A model generated the notes under the pieces. That model did no database searches. It was not told where the DNA came from and saw only the letters and a list, made by a program, of their open reading frames with translations. This document shows positions 1-8,395 of a DNA stretch of 25,927 bases, piece after piece. Origin of the DNA: JABILX01 sp041648305 (lineage in GTDB: Bacteria; Patescibacteriota; Gracilibacteria; UBA1369; LOWO2-01-FULL-3); contig JBAZPI010000008.1 of assembly GCA_041648305.1 (NCBI GenBank), positions 1 to 25,927 on the forward strand, in the 5' to 3' direction. The translations under genes were made by a program, and so were the position numbers. Position 1 is the stretch's first letter. Each line of letters starts with the position of its first letter.

Positions 1-43
1 GGATTGGTTTCATCACCTTTATCCTAATCAACTTGAGCTTTTT

Positions 44-2086
44 TCACAATTTTTCAAAATGTTTGCCGGACACTAGTGGTTGAGGTGTGTTGAGGTGTGA
101 TTTTATTTCTCCCGATCCACCGTTTATCTCTACTTTATCGCCTTCTTTTGCTTTGAAATCCGCTGAGTTGCCGCTTGTTACAACTATCGGCAGCTTTTGC
201 TCTCTCGCGATGATTGCCAAGTGCGACAGCATCCCGCCTTGTTCGGAGATGATGCCTTTTATTTGATCGAAATATTTTGTCAGCTCCGGAGAAAGAATTT
301 TTGTTAGGAGGATTTTGCTAGGTTCCCTAGAGTTTTTATGAGCCGGGTCGTTGAGATTTTTTTCTGTGAGAAGGATTCCTTGTGCTATGCCGGGGGAGAT
401 TCCCATGTTTTTTTGAGTTTGTTTTGGGAAGGTGCCGCTTAGAATTTTTGGCATTGTGAATTTTATGAATGATGCGTGGTGGGAGGCTCTTTTTTTGCAA
501 ACGTCTTCTTTTACTGTGCCTGCTGTGCTGTTTGTTAGTTCTTCGAGCGTAGCGAAGTAAACATCTTTTTTGTTGAGGGAGAGAAGGAGGCGACGAAGGT
601 CACTGATATTTTTTACAACCAGCCATCGGCTCATTTCTCGTAGGCGATTGTAGATTGCGGCGTTTTGAATTGGCTTTGAAAACAGTTTCTTCTTGAATGG
701 GGAGAGATTGTTCCACCAATTTACCGCGTCTTCCGGTTTCTTGCCTTTTTCACATTCATTCCTGATAAATGGAGTTTCGTCAGCGATTTCGATGGTGTTG
801 CCCCTGAAGGTGTCAGTTTTGATATTCAATTTGAGATTTTGGAATTCGTCGAAGTCGCCGAAACTCAAGAGGGAAGAGAGCGGGATTTTTTCTTTTTTTG
901 TGAAGTTCTCGAGTTTTTTTATCGCGATGCCGGTCTTGAGGTTGACTTCGAAGACTAATTCGTAATTTTTGAGGAGAGTTTCGAGAGATTCTTGGATTGT
1001 TTTGTGTGGCTTTGTGGGCGTGATTGCATCTTTAAGATCTTCGAAAAGTTCTTCGTAGTTGTCCAGGCGGATTCTGTATAAATAGAATGCGTTTCGGATG
1101 GTTCTGAATAGTCCGAAAAATCCTTTTGGCGAGAGACTTTTTCGTTCTTCTTCTCTGTCCACGAATAGTTCGTTGCCGATGATTTTTAGGATTTTTTTAG
1201 GCTCGTATTTGATCTTGTGCTTGCTGTAGACTTTGGCGATGGGGCCGTCTATTTCGTACACTTTTTCAAGTAGATCTAGCGTTACTTGCGTTGGGCGAGG
1301 GGCTATTTCAGAAATTTCAGTCTTCTCATATAGAAAAGTGGTGTTTTTAGGGAGAGTTTCATCTAGGTACAGGCTTTGTTCATAGTCATTTTGTGTCAAG
1401 GTTGTGATTGGACGGGTTTGTAGGAAGTACCATTTTTTATCTTTTATACACCATTCGATGTCCTGTGGATGAGAGTAGAATTTCTCGATTTTCTTGAAGG
1501 CTTCGATTGATTCGGCAAAATTTGGCAGGGGAGCCTTGGGTGTTTTTGTTGTCCAGTAAAGTTGGGCTTTTTCAGGTTTAATTTTGCCGCTGACTAGGTC
1601 TTCGCCACGACCTTTGTGATGCTCTATAATCATTTCTCTTCCGCCCGATGGATTTCTTGTGAATGTTACTCCGGCGGTGTCTGGTTCTATGTATTCTTGA
1701 ATCATAATGGAGAATTTTTCCAATTTACCTTTTAGGAATTTATCTGCGTGGGCGATAACTTCGCTGATTGCTTTATTAAGTTCGTTTTTCGGGACAGCAA
1801 TTATTGTTTTGAATTGTCCGGCGAGGGATTCTTTGTCGCTGTCCTCGATGAGAGCGCTTGAGCGGACTGCGAGAAATTCACAGTCATCAAAGCGATCAGC
1901 AAGGTTTTTTGCTAGATTTTCCAATTCTTCCTGAGATTTTGCGATTTTTACGACAATGTCCGATGGAATTGCTTCGAATTTAGGGACGGCGAGTCCAAGC
2001 TCAATTAAGTCGTTGAGGTTGAGGGTTTTCCTGCCAATTGTGTTGGTGGCTGCGTTGGCGACCGTGTTGGCGGCGGGATTATTCAT
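44..2086 (-). CDS. PEP synthase/PPDK-like dikinase without a C-terminal barrel
   Basis: This 680-residue protein belongs to the phosphoenolpyruvate synthase / pyruvate phosphate dikinase / rifampin phosphotransferase superfamily. Residues 18-230 form the ATP-grasp domain: GRKTLNLNDLIELGLAVP, then AVRSSALIEDSDKESLAGQF (73-92), GVTFTRNPSGG (139-149) and the closing QTRPITTL (223-230). The C-terminus has the swivelling phosphohistidine domain GGMLSHLAIIARE, with predicted catalytic His622. No PEP/pyruvate-binding TIM barrel follows; instead about 370 unassigned residues lie between the two domains. This order (ATP domain, middle domain, His domain) resembles rifampin phosphotransferase more than true PEP synthase (about 790 residues). 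The substrate cannot be read from sequence. Its start codon overlaps the end of the upstream rhodanese gene by 8 bp, so the two are probably co-translated. Superfamily is secure; specific reaction is not. Confidence 0.85.
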   Translation of the reverse strand: MNNPAANTVANAATNTIGRKTLNLNDLIELGLAVPKFEAIPSDIVVKIAKSQEELENLAKNLADRFDDCEFLAVRSSALIEDSDKESLAGQFKTIIAVPKNELNKAISEVIAHADKFLKGKLEKFSIMIQEYIEPDTAGVTFTRNPSGGREMIIEHHKGRGEDLVSGKIKPEKAQLYWTTKTPKAPLPNFAESIEAFKKIEKFYSHPQDIEWCIKDKKWYFLQTRPITTLTQNDYEQSLYLDETLPKNTTFLYEKTEISEIAPRPTQVTLDLLEKVYEIDGPIAKVYSKHKIKYEPKKILKIIGNELFVDREEERKSLSPKGFFGLFRTIRNAFYLYRIRLDNYEELFEDLKDAITPTKPHKTIQESLETLLKNYELVFEVNLKTGIAIKKLENFTKKEKIPLSSLLSFGDFDEFQNLKLNIKTDTFRGNTIEIADETPFIRNECEKGKKPEDAVNWWNNLSPFKKKLFSKPIQNAAIYNRLREMSRWLVVKNISDLRRLLLSLNKKDVYFATLEELTNSTAGTVKEDVCKKRASHHASFIKFTMPKILSGTFPKQTQKNMGISPGIAQGILLTEKNLNDPAHKNSREPSKILLTKILSPELTKYFDQIKGIISEQGGMLSHLAIIAREQKLPIVVTSGNSADFKAKEGDKVEINGGSGEIKSHLNTPQPLVSGKHFEKL

Positions 2087-3731
2087 ATTCCCAGGGTTTG
2101 TTGTATCGGCCTAAGAATGCGTGACCTCGATTTTCAAGTTCCACTCCTGTTATTTTCGCGTCGAAACAATTGACGTAGTCGTCACAAATCGTGATCACTG
2201 TGCTATTTTCCGGGACTTGGGCGAAAGTATCGTCGATATCTATTGTTGGTGTGTACATGATTGGAATGTTTACGCTTGCTCCAATGTGCCAGTTCTCGAA
2301 TTTCCATGGTTCTCTGCAGTCTACCAGGATGACTCCTTCGGCGACCTGTTGTTTAACTTCTTCGGTTGTGTGAATTTTCTTGTATCTTTCTTCTGTGTAT
2401 ATTAATCCGAATTTGACTGAGCCTTCCCATGTTCCGCCAAAGTCCACCCATCCGTTTGCGCCGTTTTCCAGGTATGAAGCTACAATATTTTTTGTGCGGA
2501 GGAATTCCGAGACCTCTTTGCCGCGAATACCGGACCAGCAGAGTACGTATACAAATTTGTCATCCGGAATTCCAATCCATTCGCCGGCTTGTAGATCCGC
2601 ATATCTTACGTGAATGCTTCCTGGAAAATTGCCGTAGCTGTATTCCAAATCTTCGCGTGCGTCCAAAACTATGTAATTGTCTTCGCCGCTTGTTGTGATT
2701 TCTTTGAATTTGGAATTACTGATGCTTATGGGCTGATCTTTGTTTTGGGAGAAGAAGGTTGATTCCGTGGCAGGTTCTTCTGTGGTGGTAGTGCCAGTTG
2801 CTGGAGTGGTATCGGCTGGCGTGACTGCCGTTGATGGTGTTGTGGTTGTCGCTATGCTACCCTTGCCCAAAGTTTTCACGTCTGAGCTTGCGACTTGTAC
2901 CGGGGCTCCATTTTTGTATTTTAATTTCATCAAAACTCCATATCTTATGTATGAGTTGCCCTCATATAAGGTTAGTTCGAGAGAGGAAGTTGCTTCGTCA
3001 ATTCGGACTAATTTGTCGACTGTTATATTTGTTGTGTTTACATACCAGCTTTTAAATGTATCGAGGCTTACAGATTTTTTTGACGTTTCGTATGCTTTCT
3101 CAAATTCTCCGTCTGCGATTGCTTTGTAGTATTCTTCGATGAATTTGGTGTTTGAGTCTTTTAGCGATTCGTCAATATCTGCCTTGTCTGCTACTTGAAT
3201 ACCCTGAATTGTCGGGGCTTCGCCCGGGGCCTCGCCCGGGGCCTCGCCCGGGGCCTCGCCCGGGGCCTCGCCGATTTTCAATTTGTCGAGTTCTTGTTCC
3301 TCTTTTTTTGTTGTAGTGATCGGAGTGATTTTGATTTTGTTTTCTTTAATATACTGCTCCTGTTCCCCCGGCATTTGTGCGTATTTTTGGCTTTCCTCCA
3401 GCCATTTTTGGTATTCTGCGTTTTGCTTGTAGTTGCCGTATAAATATGCCGAGCCGATTGAGATTCCCACAATCGCTATGACTGAAACTCCGATGAACAG
3501 TATTTTCTTTGATTGCATTAGGGCGAGTCTTGTTTGAATGAATTTGTATGATATGCCGAAGATCGCTGACAAGAAGATTGCCGCGACTGAAAATACTTGC
3601 GCTAGCGATGATCCTAGGTTGAATAGGAAGTCAGGCGGTGGGACGGCGAGTGCTGTTTGTGGAAAGGCGAGGATGCAGAGAAGAGAGAAGGGGATGAGGG
3701 AGAGGAGGCGTTTAAATATTTTGGTCGTCAT
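2079..3731 (-). CDS. Membrane protein with tandem rhodanese domains
   Basis: A 550-residue protein. It has an N-terminal signal-like segment (ending ALAVPP, about residue 31) and two further membrane segments near 45-66 and 77-99. A GEAP tetrapeptide repeat follows, then an NTF2-like stretch around 190-290, then a Thr/Pro-rich linker. The C-terminal 200 residues hold two rhodanese (sulfurtransferase-fold) domains. The first has a canonical active loop CWSGIR (Cys398, Arg403); the second has CDDYVNC (Cys516), with Cys where Arg is usual. Family knowledge suggests sulfane-sulfur transfer or thiol sensing, here probably outside the membrane. It is first in a two-gene operon with the overlapping dikinase-like gene. 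A promoter (TTGCCT, 17 bp, TATAAT) lies about 40 bp upstream. The substrate is unknown. Confidence 0.8.
   Translation of the reverse strand: MTTKIFKRLLSLIPFSLLCILAFPQTALAVPPPDFLFNLGSSLAQVFSVAAIFLSAIFGISYKFIQTRLALMQSKKILFIGVSVIAIVGISIGSAYLYGNYKQNAEYQKWLEESQKYAQMPGEQEQYIKENKIKITPITTTKKEEQELDKLKIGEAPGEAPGEAPGEAPGEAPTIQGIQVADKADIDESLKDSNTKFIEEYYKAIADGEFEKAYETSKKSVSLDTFKSWYVNTTNITVDKLVRIDEATSSLELTLYEGNSYIRYGVLMKLKYKNGAPVQVASSDVKTLGKGSIATTTTPSTAVTPADTTPATGTTTTEEPATESTFFSQNKDQPISISNSKFKEITTSGEDNYIVLDAREDLEYSYGNFPGSIHVRYADLQAGEWIGIPDDKFVYVLCWSGIRGKEVSEFLRTKNIVASYLENGANGWVDFGGTWEGSVKFGLIYTEERYKKIHTTEEVKQQVAEGVILVDCREPWKFENWHIGASVNIPIMYTPTIDIDDTFAQVPENSTVITICDDYVNCFDAKITGVELENRGHAFLGRYNKPWEYE
3214..3273 (-). 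repeat. 12-bp coding tandem repeat (GEAP x5)
   Basis: Five consecutive 12-bp units read GGGGCCTCGCCC on the plus strand. The middle three are identical and the first and last differ at one base each. They encode GEAP repeats in the linker between the membrane segments and the NTF2-like region of the rhodanese protein. Unit gain or loss would keep the reading frame. Confidence 0.95.
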
Positions 3732-3770
3732 TTAAAAAGATTAAGAATCTTTGGATTTGCGATCTACGGC

Positions 3771-3799
3771 ATTATAGATTGTCGTGGTGGTGGAGGCAA
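3771..3799 (-). promoter_or_regulatory. Promoter of rhodanese-dikinase operon
   Basis: On the minus strand TTGCCT (3794-3799) and TATAAT (3771-3776) are separated by 17 bp. This is a near-consensus sigma70-type promoter, about 40 bp before the ATG at 3731. Confidence 0.7.
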
Positions 3800-3812
3800 A
3801 TTGGGGGAGAAA

Positions 3813-4853
3813 CTACGCCTTAAACTTTTTTCCCTCGTATCTCACTAATTCAACTCTGTCCTGCTGTGAGAGGATGTCTTTTGAAAGTGGATCGTCGTAA
3901 TCGCAGTCGTAGACGACGCGAACGATTCCGGAGTTTAGGATCATTTTTGTGCAGATTACACATGGGTATGTGTTGCAATAGAGAGTGGCGCCGTCGATGC
4001 TAATGCCGAGTTTTGCGGCTTGTGTGATTGCGTTTTGTTCAGCGTGGGTCCCGCGGCAGAGTTCCGCGTTTTTCCCCGATGGGACGTTGAGGCGTTCGCG
4101 CAGGCAGCCGCCGGCTTCGGCGCAGTGGGGGACGCCACGGGGCGCGCCGTTGTAGCCTGCTGTTAATTGTTGTTGGTCTTTTGCAATGACGGCTCCGACT
4201 TTTCTGCGGAGACATGTGGCGCGCTTTGCCCAAGTGTATGCGATTTCCATAAATATCTCATCGAAGGTCGGGCGTTCGCCGCCTACCATAAGGTTGGTGA
4301 AGTGTTGGAGTTTTCGGTCTAGCTCAGAGAGGGAGCCTTCGTTGATGATGAGAAAGTCCGACATTTCCAGACATTTCTGGACATGTTGGCCGGTTTCGTC
4401 TTCGCCGATGCCGCTTTCTCTTTTAAGTCGCTCGAAAACTTCGTCTTTTGTTAAATTTTCCTCGCCAGGTCGGTGGCGTGTTTTGATACGATTTGTTATC
4501 GTTGTGAGGCTTGAAGTTACCGCGAGAAGAGAACTTCTTGGAAGTCTTTTTATTTCCGCAGCTTCGTATGGGTTTCTGATGCCGTCGATAACCCATTTGC
4601 CTGTTCCGAAGGTTGCCCCCTCTTCATTTTCTATTGTGTCGCGAATGCGGAGACCCAAAACTCCCGGGCCATATGTTTTTCTTAAATCGTTTCCGACGTC
4701 TTGAAGGTTTTCTCTGGTGTGCTTCAGGCCTCGTTTGTCGGCTTCTTGACGAACAATATCGGAAAGGGAAATCGTTTTATAGCCTTGGTTCGCAAGTTTT
4801 TTAACTATTTCTCCTTTTCCTGTCCCCATATATCCGGTGAGGCCGATGTACAT
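3813..4853 (-). CDS. P-loop kinase-dCMP deaminase fusion
   Basis: A 346-residue two-domain protein. Residues 1-185 form a P-loop nucleotide-kinase-like domain with Walker A GYMGTGKG (7-14); the context TGYMGTGKGE and the following SLSDIVRQE resemble dephospho-CoA kinase / archaeal UPF0200-type kinases. Residues 195-346 are a dCMP/cytidylate deaminase domain with zinc and catalytic motif HAE (270-272) and PCVIC (297-301); these supply the zinc ligands His270, Cys298 and Cys301 and the proton shuttle Glu272. dCMP deaminase makes dUMP for thymidylate synthesis. Stand-alone bacterial enzymes are about 150-190 residues, so the kinase half is an extra domain. It is transcribed alone from a good promoter at 4902-4930. 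The role of the kinase domain is unknown; it might be regulatory or phosphorylate a nucleotide. Confidence 0.88.
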   Translation of the reverse strand: MYIGLTGYMGTGKGEIVKKLANQGYKTISLSDIVRQEADKRGLKHTRENLQDVGNDLRKTYGPGVLGLRIRDTIENEEGATFGTGKWVIDGIRNPYEAAEIKRLPRSSLLAVTSSLTTITNRIKTRHRPGEENLTKDEVFERLKRESGIGEDETGQHVQKCLEMSDFLIINEGSLSELDRKLQHFTNLMVGGERPTFDEIFMEIAYTWAKRATCLRRKVGAVIAKDQQQLTAGYNGAPRGVPHCAEAGGCLRERLNVPSGKNAELCRGTHAEQNAITQAAKLGISIDGATLYCNTYPCVICTKMILNSGIVRVVYDCDYDDPLSKDILSQQDRVELVRYEGKKFKA

Positions 4854-5252
4854 ATGTGTGGGTTGTTATGTATTGGTGGGGCCTGTGTGCTTTGGGGTCT
4901 GATTGTATCTCTGAATTGGTCTGTTTGCAAAAAGATTTTGTGGATGATTGCGGATTTCGACTTGACGTTGAATGTGGACTAAAAGGTGAGTATTTGCTCA
5001 CCGTGCAATATTTCTGTGCTTTTGTCTTTGCGATTTCGCTATTTTTCGTCGTTTTGACCTGGTGGTTTGGCTTTTTTTGTGTTAGGATTGAGGCAGTTTT
5101 TCATAGAGTTCGGAACGTAAAAGTCCATTTCAAATTTCATTGTATAATTGGCTGCTCGTGGCCGCTCGTGGTCGCTTGGTGCTGGCGCGTAGCTGGCTCG
5201 GGCGGTCCGGGTGGTTCGGGCGGTCACTTTTTATTTTTTAACCTTTAAAAAT
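4854..5252. other. Divergent intergenic region with hairpin and GC-rich repeats
   Basis: This 399-bp gap separates divergent genes. It holds the minus-strand promoter at 4902-4930 and a 6-bp inverted repeat GGTGAG/CTCACC with a 6-nt loop (4985-5002). A lone TATAAT on the plus strand (5143-5148) has no clear -35 box. A GC-rich stretch contains three 9-bp units of the type CGGGCGGTC (5199-5225). A 130-codon open frame across it is judged spurious because it has no recognisable protein features and spans the promoter region. Confidence 0.6.
4902..4930 (-). promoter_or_regulatory. Promoter of kinase-deaminase gene
   Basis: Minus-strand TTGCAA (4925-4930), a 17-bp spacer, and TACAAT (4902-4907). 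It lies about 48 bp before the start at 4853, so the mRNA would have a leader of roughly 40 nt. Confidence 0.7.
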
Positions 5253-6146
5253 ATGGAAAAAATTGACGAAAAAACGGAGTCTCTGCATCGAGAGTTTTCT
5301 GAATATGGGCGCAATGCGAAGGAGTGGGCGAAGCGGTGCATGCTTCTTTTGCCCGAGATCGATAGATATAAGGTTTGGGCGAAGAAGGGGTTTGGTAGTA
5401 TTTATGAGTATGCGGCGAAAATTGCCGGGCTAAGTCATAACCAGGTCAACGAGAGTTTGCGTATTTTGGGGAAAATTGAGAACATGCCGGCCTTGATGGC
5501 GGTCGCGCAGGAAAAAGGAATATTAGCGGTGAGGCCTGTGGCTACTGTTGCGACTAAGGAAACGGAGAAGGAATTGGCGGAAAAGGCAAGAAATATGACT
5601 AGAAATGAATTGGAAGTTTATGTCAAAGGTGGTCACTCCGAGTCAGGCCGCCCCGGGGCGGCGGGCCAACCTGGAAAAGTTTCGGTCACGATGGTGCTTG
5701 ATCCGGCGATTTTGGACCAGATGAAGAAGCTGAAAGGGGACGGTGAGTGGGAGGACGTGATGGTGGCGTTTCTTAAACTGCGCGAAAAGGAGCTGGACGA
5801 GGTCAAGCCTGAGGCTGTGCCATCAACTTCTAAGCACACACCTGAGCCTATAAAGAGGTTTGTAAAAAAAAGAGATAATCGTAAGTGTGTTTTCCCCGGA
5901 TGCGGGCGGAAATTTGCTGAACTGCATCATGCTGATGGTTTCGCGCGAGTGGGGGTTCACGATCCGGATCGGATTTTTTGTATGTGTGAGGGGCACCATG
6001 ATCTCGCGCATCGCGGGCTTATTGAGAACGAGCATTTGGCACCTAAGTTTTGGAAGGTGCGCGAAAAGCCAGATCAGACTAATCCTAGATTTGAGATTGA
6101 TCAATTGGTGCAAAAGCGGCGGCAGAATGGTTGTTTAATTTCTTAA
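5253..6146 (+). CDS. HNH endonuclease-like protein
   Basis: A 297-residue protein read from the ATG at 5253. An in-frame upstream ATG at 5211 would add 14 residues encoded in the GC-rich repeat, and is less likely because TTAAC precedes 5253 by 10 nt. The N-terminal half is helical and charged, with no catalytic motif seen. A Gly/Pro linker sits near residues 130-140. The C-terminus is an HNH nuclease fold: KRDNRKCVFPGC (Cys212, Cys217), ELHHADG (His225, His226), then FCMCEGHHDLAH (Cys243, Cys245, His248, His249). Such CxxxxC/HH/CxxC-type HNH proteins are common as mobile or restriction-type nucleases, but no partner gene lies beside it. DNA cleavage is a family-based inference. Confidence 0.82.
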   Translation: MEKIDEKTESLHREFSEYGRNAKEWAKRCMLLLPEIDRYKVWAKKGFGSIYEYAAKIAGLSHNQVNESLRILGKIENMPALMAVAQEKGILAVRPVATVATKETEKELAEKARNMTRNELEVYVKGGHSESGRPGAAGQPGKVSVTMVLDPAILDQMKKLKGDGEWEDVMVAFLKLREKELDEVKPEAVPSTSKHTPEPIKRFVKKRDNRKCVFPGCGRKFAELHHADGFARVGVHDPDRIFCMCEGHHDLAHRGLIENEHLAPKFWKVREKPDQTNPRFEIDQLVQKRRQNGCLIS

Positions 6147-6167
6147 ACTGAGCTAGGATCCTGTGCG

Positions 6168-6198
6168 TGCGTGCTTTCTTTGAAAAAGTTTCCACGCA
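6168..6198 (+). other. Hairpin after HNH gene
   Basis: TGCGTG (6168-6173) pairs with CACGCA (6193-6198) around a 19-nt loop that can itself fold (CTTT...AAAG). There is no T-tract, so termination is uncertain. The remaining 165-bp gap to the next gene shows no convincing promoter or riboswitch. Confidence 0.35.
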
Positions 6199-6311
6199 AG
6201 CGCTTAAAGGTTCGGTTGTCTAGCGAGTGGCCGGTGGTTGAAGTTGACGGGTCATCTGCGGGTTAGCGGCGGGGCCAGACGCGCAAACTAACTAAACTTA
6301 ACAAAAACTCT

Positions 6312-7034
6312 ATGAACGTTCTAACTCAGGTTGCGGCTGGGGTCGAAGAAAAACTTCATTTAAAGGAGTTCAAGCACTTAACCGCGATTGCTGTCATATT
6401 CGTTTCTGTTCTTCTGATTTCGAATGTTGCTTCGAGCAAAATCTTGGCTCTCGGGCCGTTTGATTTTGATGGGGGAACGATTCTTTTCCCGTTGAGCTAC
6501 ATTTTTGGGGATATTTTGACTGAAGTTTATGGCTACAAAAGGACTCGCAAGTTGATTTGGCTGGGTTTTGCAATGGCTCTATTAATGGGGGCGGTGTTCA
6601 TGATAGTTGGTGCTTTGCCGGCTTCCACAGGTTGGACCGGGCAAGAGGCGTATATGGCGATTCTTGGATGGACTCCTCGGATTGTAGTCGCGAGCGTGAT
6701 TGCGTATGCGGCTGGCGAGTTCTCAAATTCATATATTTTGGCGAAAATGAAAATTTGGATGAGTGGGCGGCATCTTTGGATTAGGACGATTGGGTCGACT
6801 TTAGTTGGTGAGGGAATTGATACTTTGCTTTTTGTTTTTATTGCGTTTTATGGGGCGGAGTGGGCGACACCGCAAATGCTTTTAACGATTATTGTGAGTA
6901 ATTATATTTTTAAGGTTGGAGTTGAGGTTCTGTTTACGCCTGTGACGTATGCGATTGTTGGATTCCTGAAGAGGAGTGAGGGTGTTGATGTGTACGATAG
7001 GGGGACGAATTTTAATCCATTTAGATTAAAATAA
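6312..7034 (+). CDS. yhhQ: Queuosine precursor transporter (YhhQ/DUF165 family)
   Basis: A 240-residue polytopic membrane protein. Its hallmark regions are LISNVASSKI, LFPLSYIFGDILTEVYGYKRTRKLIWLGF (about 55-90) and GEGIDTLLFVFIAFYG, which match the vitamin-uptake-like DUF165 family including E. coli YhhQ. That family imports queuosine precursors (preQ0/preQ1) for tRNA modification. About six membrane helices are apparent. The start is preceded by TTAAC at 9 nt and no Shine-Dalgarno site. No preQ1 riboswitch was recognised upstream. No queuosine synthesis genes are in the window, which fits salvage. The next gene has its own promoter just after the stop codon. Confidence 0.9.
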   Translation: MNVLTQVAAGVEEKLHLKEFKHLTAIAVIFVSVLLISNVASSKILALGPFDFDGGTILFPLSYIFGDILTEVYGYKRTRKLIWLGFAMALLMGAVFMIVGALPASTGWTGQEAYMAILGWTPRIVVASVIAYAAGEFSNSYILAKMKIWMSGRHLWIRTIGSTLVGEGIDTLLFVFIAFYGAEWATPQMLLTIIVSNYIFKVGVEVLFTPVTYAIVGFLKRSEGVDVYDRGTNFNPFRLK

Positions 7035-7035
7035 A

Positions 7036-7064
7036 TTCACAAAACTTGTGCCGTGTGTTATAAC
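7036..7064 (+). promoter_or_regulatory. Promoter of AI-2E family gene
   Basis: TTCACA (7036-7041), 17-bp spacer, TATAAC (7059-7064); each box matches consensus at five of six positions. It begins two bases after the yhhQ stop codon. The predicted leader is about 25 nt. Confidence 0.7.
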
Positions 7065-7095
7065 TCTGGGGAAATAACCTTTTTCCCAATTCCCT

Positions 7096-8361
7096 ATGAA
7101 AAAAATATTTAAGTCTTTGGTCAGGTCCCTTTCCGGTAAGAAAGGTGGCTCCGGTGCTGCCAAGTATAAAAAAGCCGGGTCGAGCGCCGGGTCGAGCGCC
7201 GGGTCGAGCGCCGGGTCGAGCGCCGGGTCGAGCGCCAGGTCGAGCGCTAGGTCGATTGTCGTATCTAGTGCCGAGCTTGCAAAAGAACAATCTATGATCG
7301 TGAATCGGTTGCCCGGGTATTTTTTGATAGCGTCGATTATCGGTGGTTTGTATCTGTTGTACATGGTGATAGAACCTTTCTTCACGACCTTGATTCTTGC
7401 GGCTGTTTTGACCGTGCTTTCTTATGGTATTTATCGGAAGGTTTTGGCCTCTTTCAGGGGACATGCCAGAATCTCCTCTGTTTTGATGTGTTTGTTGGTT
7501 ACTCTTGTAATTATTGTTCCGCTGGCAGGGTTTGTTATTTTGCTGACTCGTGAGGGGATTGATATGTACGATACTGTCCAACAGAAGATATCTTCGGGAG
7601 CTTTTGATTCGTTGTTTAAGTGGGAGCAAGGTGGCTGGCTTTATGATTTTAAGGTGAAATTGGAGCCGATTGTTGATTTAGACAAGCTTGATATCAAGGA
7701 GGTGGTTGTGGACGCCGCAAAAAATGTGAGTTCTTTCCTTGTTACGCAGAGCGCGGAGATTGCGAAGAATGTCGGGTGGGTGATTGTGAGCTTTGTAATT
7801 ATGTTGTTCACGATGTTTTACTTGTTTAAGGATGGAGACAAGCTTGTGGATAGGTTGGTTGTCTTAAGTCCGCTTCCCAAGAAGTATGAAAATCAAATTG
7901 TGGTCAGGATTCATGATACGGTTAGGGCGATTGCGTTTGGTGTATTTTTGACTGCGATAATTCAGGGAACTGTTGCTGGTATCGGATATTCGATAGCGGG
8001 AATATCCAATCCTGTGTTTTGGGGGGCGGCTACTGGTTTGTTTTCGATGATTCCATTGATCGGAACTGGAGTTATATGGTTGCCCGCGGCTTTGATTATT
8101 TTCTTGTTGGGCAATTACTCCGGTGGGATTTTCCTGGTTTTATGGGGGGTATTTCTTGTCGGAACGATCGATAATGTGGTCCGGCCTTACTTGATAGGAG
8201 AAAAATCTAACATGTATCCGCTTATGACTTTCTTTGTTGTTTTAGGGGGAATCTCTACTTTGGGGTTGAAGGGACTTGTGTTTGGGCCTTTGATTCTTGT
8301 TCTTTTTTTAACTCTTCTTCATGTGTATGAGCTTGAATATAAAAATGTTTTAAATAAATAA
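7096..8361 (+). CDS. AI-2E family transporter (PF01594-type permease)
   Basis: A 421-residue membrane protein of the AI-2E/PerM/TqsA family. After a basic N-terminus and a GSSA repeat (residues 28-55) come about eight membrane helices. The family core is visible in the C-terminal half: MLFTMFYLFKDGDKLVDR, ISNPVFWGAATGLFSMIPLIGTG, VGTIDNVVRPYLIGEKSNMYPL and GGISTLGLKGLVFGPL. Members are implicated in autoinducer-2 export or Na+/H+ antiport; the substrate cannot be assigned here. The low-complexity N-terminal extension is predicted cytoplasmic and is unusual for the family. Its own promoter lies at 7036-7064. The SLH gene starts 34 bp downstream and may be co-transcribed. Confidence 0.88.
   Translation: MKKIFKSLVRSLSGKKGGSGAAKYKKAGSSAGSSAGSSAGSSAGSSARSSARSIVVSSAELAKEQSMIVNRLPGYFLIASIIGGLYLLYMVIEPFFTTLILAAVLTVLSYGIYRKVLASFRGHARISSVLMCLLVTLVIIVPLAGFVILLTREGIDMYDTVQQKISSGAFDSLFKWEQGGWLYDFKVKLEPIVDLDKLDIKEVVVDAAKNVSSFLVTQSAEIAKNVGWVIVSFVIMLFTMFYLFKDGDKLVDRLVVLSPLPKKYENQIVVRIHDTVRAIAFGVFLTAIIQGTVAGIGYSIAGISNPVFWGAATGLFSMIPLIGTGVIWLPAALIIFLLGNYSGGIFLVLWGVFLVGTIDNVVRPYLIGEKSNMYPLMTFFVVLGGISTLGLKGLVFGPLILVLFLTLLHVYELEYKNVLNK
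7177..7260 (+). repeat. 12-bp coding tandem repeat (GSSA)
   Basis: Five perfect copies of GGGTCGAGCGCC are followed by two degenerate copies. They encode the GSSA/RSSA repeats in the N-terminal extension of the permease. The frame is kept whatever the copy number. Confidence 0.95.
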
Positions 8362-8395
8362 TTTTTTATTTTTTGTATTTTTTAATTTTATTGCT

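Noticed and set aside
1..43. Start of another minus-strand gene (ATG at 13-11, MKPI)
   Set aside because: Only four codons are visible with a weak GGTG upstream; too little to support a call.
4856..5248. 130-codon open frame on the plus strand in the divergent gap
   Set aside because: It spans a good minus-strand promoter and GC-rich repeats, is rich in Cys and Trp, and has no protein-family features.
6147..6311. Possible preQ1 riboswitch before yhhQ
   Set aside because: AAAGGTTCGG is a partial resemblance, but the second stem and the A-rich tail of preQ1-I are absent, and preQ1-II does not fit.
3214..7260. Short tandem repeats as a CRISPR array
   Set aside because: Units are 12 bp, contiguous without spacers and in frame inside protein genes.
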